12,572 nucleotides of DNA from assembly GCA_015489255.1 (NCBI GenBank), contig WGAD01000154.1:1-12572 (forward strand), written 5' to 3'. The DNA is from Anaerolineales bacterium (GTDB lineage Bacteria > Chloroflexota > Anaerolineae > Anaerolineales > Villigracilaceae). Position numbers and translations under genes: made by a program. The notes beneath the pieces are model-generated. The model saw only the letters and a list, made by a program, of their open reading frames with translations. It was not told the origin of the DNA and did not search any database. Shown here piece after piece: positions 7,012 through 12,572 of the stretch; position 1 is the stretch's first letter; every line of letters begins with the position of its first letter.

Positions 7012-7565
7012 CAGGGGGTTGCCTCCAGCAGGGTTTCAACGCGGGTGCTGATAAGCGCTTCGGACATTGGGCCGCCGATCACAACTTCTTCAATGATGCC
7101 GTCCGGGCGGATGAAGAAAGAGGTGGGCAAGGCATTGATGCGGTATAAAGAGCCTACGCTGCCAGCCTCGTCCAGCAGTATGGGAAAGGTGAGGTTGTAT
7201 TCCAACACAAAATTCTGCACATCAGACAGGGCATCTTGGTTGGTGCCGTTCACGGCCAGCACGACAAAACCGCGATCGCGGTATGCTTCATAGGCGCGTT
7301 GAATGGCGGGCATTTCGGCCCGGCAAGGCGGGCACCAGCTGGTCCAATAGTTGATCAGAACGGCCTTGCCGCGGAAGCTGGACAGGGTGACGACCTCCCC
7401 CTCCAGCGTCGTAAGTGTGAAATCGGGCGCCAGGAACCCGGCTTGAGGGGCCGGGATTTGCCCCTCGGTGCTGCTACCGCTGGTATCGCGGGCAAGCACG
7501 ACCCAGCTGAAAGTGATAACGAGCAAGGTGGAAAAGAGAAGGCGGCGTTTGGTGGTCGGTTGCAT
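7011..7565 (-). CDS. Membrane-anchored TlpA/ResA-like thioredoxin
   Basis: This is a thiol-disulfide oxidoreductase of the TlpA/ResA group, expected to act on the outer face of the membrane in cytochrome or extracytoplasmic protein maturation; its own substrate is not known. From the ATG at 7565 it has 184 residues. Positively charged residues (KRR) are followed by a hydrophobic segment at about 9-24, a signal anchor without a lipobox Cys. A Ser/Gly/Pro-rich linker runs to 45. The thioredoxin fold then shows APDFTLTTLEGEVVTLSSF (46-64), the active site WCPPC (77-81), FPILLDE (127-133) and the cis-proline loop ALPTSFFIRPDG (145-156). The open frame extends upstream to 7802, but that extension crosses the divergent gene and lacks thioredoxin features. 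AAAGGA at 7576-7571 sits five bases before the chosen ATG. It is the first gene of the leftward operon. Confidence 0.9.
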   Translation of the reverse strand: MQPTTKRRLLFSTLLVITFSWVVLARDTSGSSTEGQIPAPQAGFLAPDFTLTTLEGEVVTLSSFRGKAVLINYWTSWCPPCRAEMPAIQRAYEAYRDRGFVVLAVNGTNQDALSDVQNFVLEYNLTFPILLDEAGSVGSLYRINALPTSFFIRPDGIIEEVVIGGPMSEALISTRVETLLEATP

Positions 7566-7622
7566 GGTTTTCCTTTTTCGGCTACACTGATATTGTCTTT
7601 TTTGCTCAGGAGCAAGTGGCCT
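7566..7622. promoter_or_regulatory. Divergent intergenic region expected to hold two promoters
   Basis: This 57-base gap separates the leftward thioredoxin gene from the rightward DUF429 gene, so start signals for both should lie here or just inside the genes. TACACT (7583-7588) and TATTGT (7591-7596) are loose -10 candidates for the rightward gene, but no convincing -35 box accompanies them. The placement is inferred from gene orientation more than from sequence. Confidence 0.3.
7571..7576 (-). promoter_or_regulatory. Ribosome binding site deciding the thioredoxin start
   Basis: On the minus strand AAAGGA lies five bases before the ATG at 7565. It places the start 79 codons inside the longest open frame, which would otherwise run through the divergent gene. 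Confidence 0.6.
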
Positions 7623-8387
7623 ATGTTGTTTACGGAACGCGTTTTCATTGGCATCGGCACGACGGGCGGGCGCAAGCCCTTCTTCTACGCGGCCCTGGAT
7701 GAAGAGGGGCGCTTGCTGGCAGCAGACGAGGCCGAGCAAGAAGAGATGCTGGCCTTTTTGCTGGCACAGGAACAGGTTGTGGTGGCCATCAATGCGCCGC
7801 AATCGCCCAATCGGGGATTGGTGCGTGCCCGCATGGAAGCCGAATCGCTGGATAAAAAAGTGCGTGGCGCAGACTTGCGCCTGGCGGAGGCCGAATTACG
7901 CGCCCGAGGAATTCAGGTAGGAAAAACGCCGGGGCGCCCGGAACTCTGCCCGGCCTGGATGCGGGTCGGTTTTGGATTGTACCAGAAATTGGATGCTGCA
8001 GGTTTCGCTCCTTATCCTGCCGGCGAAGCCTCGCGCGTCCGGCTCGAAACGCATCCACATGCGGTCTTTTGTGTCTTGCTCGGGCGGCGCCCCTTGCCGC
8101 GCCCCACGCTCCTGGGAAAGATGCAGCGCCAGCTGGCGCTCGTCAACCACGGGTTGGGCGTGCGCGATCCGATGGATTTCTTCGAAGAAGTGACCCGTCA
8201 CCGATTGTTGAAAGCCGATCTGCCTTTCGATTGGATCTATGAAGCCGAAATGTTGGACGCCCTGGCAGCTGCGCTAACCGCCTGGCAAACCGTCCGTCAA
8301 CCGGCAGACCTGCTCCTGGTGGGGGATGCCGAAGAAGGGCAAATTGCTCTGCCAACGGCAACCCTGCGCCCGAATTACGGGGCATGA
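7623..8387 (+). CDS. DUF429 protein (predicted RNase H-like fold)
   Basis: This is an uncharacterised protein of the DUF429 family, predicted elsewhere to have an RNase H-like fold; no cellular role is known. From the ATG at 7623 it has 254 residues, typical for the family. Family-like blocks are FIGIGTTGGRKPFFYAAL (8-25), VVAINAPQSPNRGLVR (53-68), RLAEAELRARGI (86-97), RLETHPHAVFCVLLGRRP (140-157), DALAAALTAW (212-221) and GDAEEGQIALP (234-244). Many family members have Asp where this one has the second Gly of GIG (11-12 region) and Asn57 in INAP, so metal-dependent catalysis is doubtful. AGGAG at 7608-7612 is ten bases upstream of the ATG. The open frame reaches back to 7236 but that part lies over the divergent thioredoxin gene. 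A strong terminator follows, so it appears to be a single-gene unit. Confidence 0.75.
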   Translation: MLFTERVFIGIGTTGGRKPFFYAALDEEGRLLAADEAEQEEMLAFLLAQEQVVVAINAPQSPNRGLVRARMEAESLDKKVRGADLRLAEAELRARGIQVGKTPGRPELCPAWMRVGFGLYQKLDAAGFAPYPAGEASRVRLETHPHAVFCVLLGRRPLPRPTLLGKMQRQLALVNHGLGVRDPMDFFEEVTRHRLLKADLPFDWIYEAEMLDALAAALTAWQTVRQPADLLLVGDAEEGQIALPTATLRPNYGA

Positions 8388-8407
8388 AATCAAACGGTGC
8401 TTTAACC

Positions 8408-8435
8408 GGCGGGCGGATGCCCGCCTTCTCTTTTT
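8408..8435 (+). terminator. Intrinsic terminator after the DUF429 gene
   Basis: GGCGGGC (8408-8414) and GCCCGCC (8419-8425) form a perfect 7-bp stem with a 4-base loop, followed directly by TTCTCTTTTT (8426-8435). It separates the DUF429 unit from the pentose-phosphate operon. Confidence 0.88.
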
Positions 8436-8444
8436 GTATCACGG

Positions 8445-8453
8445 TGGTACAAT
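8445..8453 (+). promoter_or_regulatory. Candidate extended -10 promoter for the tkt operon
   Basis: TGGTACAAT matches an extended -10 element (TGn followed by TACAAT), 41 bases before the tkt start and nine bases after the T tail of the preceding terminator. No good -35 box is present at the normal distance, which is tolerated for extended -10 promoters. Sigma factor preferences of this organism are unknown. Confidence 0.45.
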
Positions 8454-8494
8454 TTTCTCCATCCTCCATTTTGCCTGTCTTGAGAGAGTGAACC

Positions 8495-10483
8495 ATGATG
8501 AAATCCGAATCTTTACAAAACCAGGCCATCAATGCCATCCGTTTCTTGTCCGCTGACATGGTGCAGCAGGCCAACTCCGGCCACCCGGGCCTGCCGATGG
8601 GCGCCGCGGCGCTGGCCTTCACCGTTTGGACGCGCCATTTGCGCCATAACCCGGCCAACCCCTCCTGGCCCAACCGCGACCGCTTCATTCTCTCCGGCGG
8701 GCACGGCTCCGCCTTGCTCTACGCCTTGCTGCATCTGACCGGCTATGATTTACCGCTGGATGAACTCAAAAACTTTCGTCAGTGGGGCAGCCGCACTCCC
8801 GGTCACCCCGAATTTGGCCTGACGCCCGGCGTGGAAACCACCACTGGCCCACTGGGGCAGGGCTTCGCCAATGGCGTGGGCATGGCGCTGGCCGAAGCGC
8901 ATTTGGCGGCTGTTTTCAACCGCCCCGGGCATGCCATCGTCGATCACTACACCTATGCCATCGTCACCGACGGCGACCTGATGGAAGGCGTCTCTGCCGA
9001 GGCCGCCTCGCTGGCCGGTCACTGGCAGCTGGGGAAACTGATTTACCTTTACGACGACAACCGCATTTCCATTGAAGGCAGCACTGATGTGGCCTTCACC
9101 GAAGACCGCGCCCAACGTTTTGCAGCCTACGGCTGGCAGGTGCTGCACGTGGACGACGGCAACGATGTGGACGCGGTGGATGCCGCCATCCGCGCGGCCA
9201 AAGCCGACCCGCGCCCCTCGCTCATCGTGTGCCGCACGCACATTGGCTATGGCTTACCACACAAGCAAGATACCCCCAAAGCGCACGGCGAGCCGCCCGG
9301 AGACGAAGAACTGGCGGCGGCGAAAGAACAGGTCGGCTGGCCGGTGGAACCGCGCTTCTACATCCCCGACGACGTGCGTGACTTCTTCCACCAGGCGCTG
9401 CGCCGCGGCGCGGAACAGGAAGCGGACTGGCAGGCCCGTTTCGCGGCCTACCATCAGGCGTATCCTGATCTGGCAGCTGAGTTTGAACGTCGCCTGAAAG
9501 GCCAATTGCCCGCTGGCTGGGAAAAGAGCTTGCCGCGCTTCGAACCCGGCCTCTCGCTGGCCACCCGCGCCGCTTCGGGCAAGGTGCTCAACGCCATCGC
9601 CGCGGCGGTGCCGGATCTGGTCGGCGGTTCGGCGGACCTGGCGCCTTCCAACAAGACCTGGCTGAATGATTACCCGGCTTTTCAGAAAGACACGCCGCAA
9701 GGCCGCAACATCCATTTTGGCGTGCGCGAACACGGCATGGCCGCCATCGTCAACGGCATGGCCTATCACGGCGGCTTGCGGCCCTATGGCGCCACCTTCC
9801 TGGTTTTTTCCGATTACATGCGCGGCGCGCTGCGGGTGGCTTCACTCTCGCATTTGCCCGTCATCTGGGTGTTGACGCACGACAGCATCGGCGTCGGCGA
9901 AGACGGGCCGACGCATCAACCGGTGGAACACCTGGCCGCTTTGCGTGCCATCCCGAACCTGACGGTCATCCGCCCGGCGGACGCCAACGAAACCGCCGCC
10001 GCCTGGAAAGTGGCGCTCGAAAGCCGGGGTACGCCGACCGCGCTGGTGCTTTCGCGCCAGGGCCTGCCGGTGTTGCCTTTTGACGGGCTGCCGCCGGTGG
10101 AAAAGGGCGCCTATGTGCTGCGCGATGCCGACCGCACCCCCGATTTGATCTTGCTGGCCTCGGGTTCCGAAGTCTCCCTGACGCTTTCCGCCGCCGACGT
10201 TCTCACGGATGAGGGGCTGGCCGTGCGCGTGGTTTCCGTCCCCTCGCTGGATTTGTTCGCCGCCCAGGACAAAGCCTACCGTGAGCGCGTGCTGCCCACC
10301 GCAGTGACTGCCCGCCTGGCGATTGAAGCCGGCGTTTCACAGGGCTGGTGGCGCTGGGTCGGCTCGCGTGGCGACGTGCTCTCGATTGAACGCTACGGCG
10401 CTTCTGCGCCCGGCAAGATCGTCTTTGAAAAATTCGGCTTCACTGTGGAAAACGTGGTGCGTAAAGCAAAGGAGTTACTATGA
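8495..10483 (+). CDS. tkt: Transketolase
   Basis: It is a thiamine diphosphate and metal-dependent enzyme that moves two-carbon ketol units between sugar phosphates in the non-oxidative pentose phosphate pathway (cytoplasmic dimer). The protein has 662 residues, close to the 663 of E. coli TktA. His30 is in [19 protein letters not shown]-type residues are at 100-106. The cofactor motif starts TDGDLMEG (158-165) and ends DDNRISIEG. His264 sits in [26 protein letters not shown] (377-389) begins the middle domain, and the catalytic Glu412 is in [29 protein letters not shown] (463-476) carries the conserved His474. ATG at 8495 and 8498 are both possible; GAGAGAG at 8482-8488 serves either. The last four bases (ATGA) overlap rpiB. 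Codon choice is noticeably richer in C/G third positions than in the Tad genes. Confidence 0.97.
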   Translation: MMKSESLQNQAINAIRFLSADMVQQANSGHPGLPMGAAALAFTVWTRHLRHNPANPSWPNRDRFILSGGHGSALLYALLHLTGYDLPLDELKNFRQWGSRTPGHPEFGLTPGVETTTGPLGQGFANGVGMALAEAHLAAVFNRPGHAIVDHYTYAIVTDGDLMEGVSAEAASLAGHWQLGKLIYLYDDNRISIEGSTDVAFTEDRAQRFAAYGWQVLHVDDGNDVDAVDAAIRAAKADPRPSLIVCRTHIGYGLPHKQDTPKAHGEPPGDEELAAAKEQVGWPVEPRFYIPDDVRDFFHQALRRGAEQEADWQARFAAYHQAYPDLAAEFERRLKGQLPAGWEKSLPRFEPGLSLATRAASGKVLNAIAAAVPDLVGGSADLAPSNKTWLNDYPAFQKDTPQGRNIHFGVREHGMAAIVNGMAYHGGLRPYGATFLVFSDYMRGALRVASLSHLPVIWVLTHDSIGVGEDGPTHQPVEHLAALRAIPNLTVIRPADANETAAAWKVALESRGTPTALVLSRQGLPVLPFDGLPPVEKGAYVLRDADRTPDLILLASGSEVSLTLSAADVLTDEGLAVRVVSVPSLDLFAAQDKAYRERVLPTAVTARLAIEAGVSQGWWRWVGSRGDVLSIERYGASAPGKIVFEKFGFTVENVVRKAKELL

Positions 10484-10932
10484 AGATAGCAGTTGCCTGC
10501 GATCATGGCGGTTTTCCGCTCAAACAGACGGTTCTCGAAACCATTCGCGCCCTGGGACACGAACCGCTCGACCTGGGAACGGATAGCACCGCCAGCGTAG
10601 ATTACCCCGACTACGCCGAAAAACTGGGGCGCGCCATCCAGAGCGGGCAAGCCGAACGCGGCGTGCTGATGTGCGGCTCCGGCGTCGGCGCAAGCATCGC
10701 CGCTAACAAAATGAAAGGCGTCTATGCCGCCATCTGTCACGATACCTACTCGGCGCACCAAGGCGTAGAACACGACGACATGAACGTGCTCTGCATGGGC
10801 GCCCGTATCATCGGCCCCGAACTGGCCAAAGAAATCGTCGCTGCCTTCTTGCTGGCCCGCTTCCTTGGCAACGACCCGGGGCAAGAACGCCACGCCCGCC
10901 GGGTAAGTAAGGTTCGCAAATTAGAAAGTTAA
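10480..10932 (+). CDS. rpiB: Ribose-5-phosphate isomerase B
   Basis: It interconverts ribose 5-phosphate and ribulose 5-phosphate (LacA/RpiB family, cytoplasmic dimer), supplying substrate for the transketolase encoded just upstream. The protein has 150 residues. Visible features are the opening [13 protein letters not shown] with the Asp8-His9 pair, [11 protein letters not shown] (40-50), and the catalytic-cysteine loop [13 protein letters not shown] starting at Cys65. [20 protein letters not shown] (87-106) and a basic C-terminus with several Arg follow. Ser67 and the HDD in place of the more frequent HND are modest variations. AAAGGAG (10468-10474) is five bases before the ATG, which overlaps the tkt stop as ATGA. 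After its stop the coding strand has no G until 11005. Confidence 0.95.
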   Translation: MKIAVACDHGGFPLKQTVLETIRALGHEPLDLGTDSTASVDYPDYAEKLGRAIQSGQAERGVLMCGSGVGASIAANKMKGVYAAICHDTYSAHQGVEHDDMNVLCMGARIIGPELAKEIVAAFLLARFLGNDPGQERHARRVSKVRKLES

Positions 10933-10945
10933 ATTTCCCACCCTC

Positions 10946-11005
10946 AACCTTCAACCACCCAACCTTCAACCACCCAACCTTCAACCACCCAACCTTCAAC
11001 CACAG
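10946..11005 (+). repeat. Left tandem array, 15-base unit, four copies
   Basis: Unit AACCTTCAACCACCC occurs perfectly at 10946-10960, 10961-10975 and 10976-10990. A fourth copy at 10991-11005 differs only in its last two bases and runs into the ribosome site of the next gene. It lies between rpiB and the four-helix-bundle gene. It shares the core AACCTnnAACC with the array on the other side of that gene (11422-11477). Confidence 0.95.
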
Positions 11006-11014
11006 GAGAACCCC

Positions 11015-11425
11015 ATGCCCACCGTCCGCCGTTTTGAAGACCTGGAAGCCTGGCAAACGGCACGTCGGCTGGCGCGGCTGGTATACCGCTTGACGGCCAA
11101 TGCCTCCTTTGCCCGCGACTTTGGCCTCAAAGACCAGATTCAACGGGCTGCCGTCTCGGTAATGAGCAACATCGCCGAAGGCTTTGAAAGCCTGCAAAAC
11201 ACCCAGTTTGTGCGCTACCTGGGATATGCCAAAGCCTCGGCTGGCGAAGTCCGCGCCCAACTGTACATCGCGCATGATTTGGGCTACATCACCGATGCCG
11301 AATTTGAAGAAGCCTTTGCCCTGGCCGAGCGCGTCTCTCGCCAACTGGCCTCCTTCATCTCCTACTTGAAAAACTCTCCCTACAAACACCGCCTCCGCGA
11401 AGACGAACCAGACTACAACCTTTAA
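11015..11425 (+). CDS. Four-helix-bundle protein (S23/Avd-like)
   Basis: This is a small helical protein of the family first known from intervening sequences in 23S rRNA genes and related to the Avd accessory protein of diversity-generating retroelements. The role of free-standing members is unknown. It has 136 residues, slightly longer than usual. Typical blocks are FEDLEAWQTARRLARLVYRL (6-25), then KDQIQRAAVSVMSNIAEGFE (40-59), AKASAGEVRAQLYIAHDLGY (70-89) and a last helix running to about 118, with a charged tail. AGGAG (11004-11008) is six bases before the ATG. The stop TAA (11423-11425) lies inside the first copy of the right repeat array. It interrupts the run tkt-rpiB-tal on the same strand and is flanked by repeats. 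No reverse transcriptase, template repeat or rRNA is nearby, so neither known context applies here. Confidence 0.88.
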   Translation: MPTVRRFEDLEAWQTARRLARLVYRLTANASFARDFGLKDQIQRAAVSVMSNIAEGFESLQNTQFVRYLGYAKASAGEVRAQLYIAHDLGYITDAEFEEAFALAERVSRQLASFISYLKNSPYKHRLREDEPDYNL

Positions 11426-11477
11426 ACCTGTAACCAACTTTAAACCTGTAACCTTAAACCTGTAACCTTAAACCTGG
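11422..11477 (+). repeat. Right tandem array, 14-base unit, about four copies
   Basis: Unit TTAAACCTGTAACC is perfect at 11422-11435, 11440-11453 and 11454-11467, with a 4-base spacer (AACT) after the first. A fourth partial copy, TTAAACCTGG (11468-11477), merges with the ribosome site GGAG (11476-11479) of tal. The first copy contains the stop codon of the four-helix-bundle gene. The arrays on the two sides of that gene share AACCTnnAACC but are not the same unit. Confidence 0.93.
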
Positions 11478-11483
11478 AGCCTC

Positions 11484-12572
11484 ATGAACCCCATCCCCAA
11501 ACTCACCTCCCTCGGCCAGTCCATCTGGTACGACAACATCGAACGCCGCCTGCTGGAAAACGGCGAACTGGCCGCCATGATTGCTCGTGGCGACATCCGC
11601 GGCGTAACCTCCAACCCCTCCATCTTCCAGAACGCCATTGCCAAATCGCACGATTACGATTCTGCGCTGGTGCCGCTGGCCTGGGCCGGCTGGACGCCCG
11701 AACCCATTTTCTGGCAGCTGGCCATCGAAGATATCCAGGCCGCCTGCGATCTTTTCCGCCCGCTCTACGACGAAACCGACGGCGGCGACGGCTACGTTTC
11801 GCTCGAAGTCAGCCCCTACCTGGCCTATAAGACCGAAGAGACCGTCCGGCAGGCCGCCGAACTCTGGGAGCGCGTCAACCGCCCCAACCTGATGATCAAA
11901 ATCCCGGCCACCGAAGCCGGTTTGCCCGCCATCCGTCAGGCGCTGGCACGGGGTATCAACGTCAACGTCACGCTGATTTTTTCCATTGAGCGCTACCGCG
12001 CCGTGATGGACGCCTACCTGTCCGGCCTGGAAGACCGCCTGGCCGCCGGTCACGATATTCGTCGCCTGGCCTCGGTGGCCTCGTTCTTCGTCTCCCGCAT
12101 GGATTCCAAAGTGGATCCCCGCCTGCCCGCCGGGTCGCCGCTGCGCGGCAAAGTCGCCATTGCCAACGCCAAACTGGCCTACCAGGCTTATCTGGAAGTC
12201 TTTGGCGGGGAACGTTTCGCCCGTCTCAAAGCGCAGGGCGCGCGCATCCAGCGGCCGCTGTGGGCTTCCACCAGCACCAAAAACCCGGCCTATCCCGATA
12301 CCCTCTACGTGGACGAACTGATCGGCCCCGATACCGTCAACACTGTGCCGCCCAAGACCCTGGCGGCCTTCAAAGACCACGGCACGGCCCGCCAGACCCT
12401 CACCGCCGGCGTGGACGAAGCCCGGCAGGTGCTCGCCAACCTGGCCGCTGTCGGGATTTCGCTGGATGAAGTCACCCGTGAGCTGGAAGAAGAAGGCGTT
12501 CAGAAGTTCGCCGATGCCTTCACCGCTTTGCTGGAGACCATCGACCAGCACCGCCGCGAAGCGGTGGATGCC
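11484..12572 (+). CDS. tal: Transaldolase, 5' part (possibly fused to glucose-6-phosphate isomerase)
   Basis: It transfers a dihydroxyacetone unit between sugar phosphates through a lysine Schiff base, linking the pentose phosphate pathway to glycolysis. The frame is open from the ATG at 11484 to the window end (363 codons, no stop). Visible blocks are [15 protein letters not shown] (9-23), [44 protein letters not shown] with Schiff-base Lys139, [30 protein letters not shown], and [20 protein letters not shown] followed by [11 protein letters not shown]. These are typical of the long (plant/actinobacterial type) transaldolases. GGAG lies four bases before the ATG. The transaldolase domain is essentially complete at the edge, where a stand-alone enzyme would be about to end. 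Fused Tal-Pgi proteins exist in some bacteria, so the downstream end needs to be seen. Confidence 0.95.
   Translation, partial: MNPIPKLTSLGQSIWYDNIERRLLENGELAAMIARGDIRGVTSNPSIFQNAIAKSHDYDSALVPLAWAGWTPEPIFWQLAIEDIQAACDLFRPLYDETDGGDGYVSLEVSPYLAYKTEETVRQAAELWERVNRPNLMIKIPATEAGLPAIRQALARGINVNVTLIFSIERYRAVMDAYLSGLEDRLAAGHDIRRLASVASFFVSRMDSKVDPRLPAGSPLRGKVAIANAKLAYQAYLEVFGGERFARLKAQGARIQRPLWASTSTKNPAYPDTLYVDELIGPDTVNTVPPKTLAAFKDHGTARQTLTAGVDEARQVLANLAAVGISLDEVTRELEEEGVQKFADAFTALLETIDQHRREAVDA

Noticed and set aside
7236..7622. Upstream extension of the DUF429 frame
   Set aside because: It overlaps the divergent thioredoxin gene, and the family match begins at the ATG at 7623, which has a ribosome site.
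7566..7802. 79-codon upstream extension of the thioredoxin frame
   Set aside because: It overlaps the DUF429 gene and would bury the signal anchor. The ATG at 7565 has its own ribosome site and a normal N-terminus.
10929..11008. G-quadruplex on the minus strand of the left array
   Set aside because: The complement has repeated GG and GGG runs, but the GGG runs are 15 bases apart, so only weak two-tier forms are possible. The single-stranded C-rich RNA reading explains the composition better.
11015..11425. Diversity-generating retroelement around the Avd-like gene
   Set aside because: There is no reverse transcriptase, no template/variable repeat pair and no C-type lectin target in the flanking genes.
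10946..11477. The two repeat arrays as a CRISPR array
   Set aside because: Units are 14-15 bases and head to tail without unique spacers, and no cas gene is present.
11454..12551. Long open frame (365 codons) on the minus strand opposite tal
   Set aside because: It is the complement of a well-supported transaldolase frame. Its Gly/Gln-rich translation matches no family I recognise and comes from C-rich third positions on the plus strand.

Overview
The window looks like chromosome from a moderately GC-rich bacterium. Gene content and order (Tad pilus ATPase and platform genes, then comFC-hpf, a degenerate Lgt-like gene paired with a TlpA-like thioredoxin, and a long transaldolase) fit Chloroflexota, perhaps Anaerolineae. 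That placement rests on recalled synteny and protein character only. There is no rRNA, tRNA, CRISPR array or recognisable transposase.

Left block, plus strand (1-5780). A 3' fragment of a CpaE/TadZ-like ATPase leads into tadA, tadB and tadC, the cytoplasmic motor and inner-membrane platform of a Tad (type IVc) pilus. The spacing is operon-like. A weak hairpin follows, then comFC (double zinc ribbon plus phosphoribosyltransferase, a competence-associated family) and long-form hpf (ribosome hibernation). A clean terminator-like hairpin ends directly against the translation start of folE (GTP cyclohydrolase I), which is a puzzle for folE expression.

Middle block, minus strand (5801-7565). A tightly overlapping operon is transcribed leftwards: a membrane-anchored TlpA/ResA-like thioredoxin, an Lgt-family membrane protein that has lost the residues used for catalysis, and folB (dihydroneopterin aldolase). 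It ends at a strong terminator placed between folB and the convergent folE. folE and folB are the first and a later step of the same folate route.

Right block, plus strand (7623-12572). A DUF429 protein is transcribed divergently from the thioredoxin gene and ends at a textbook terminator. A pentose-phosphate operon follows: tkt, rpiB (ATGA overlap) and tal (5' part, open at the window edge). Between rpiB and tal sits a small four-helix-bundle (S23/Avd-like) gene. It is bracketed on both sides by short tandem repeats of two different but related units. The left array is part of a 76-nt stretch with no G on the coding strand. This bracketed gene inside a housekeeping operon is the most unusual structure in the window. 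The right block also visibly favours C/G-ending codons more than the Tad block.

No gap between genes exceeds about 160 bases.
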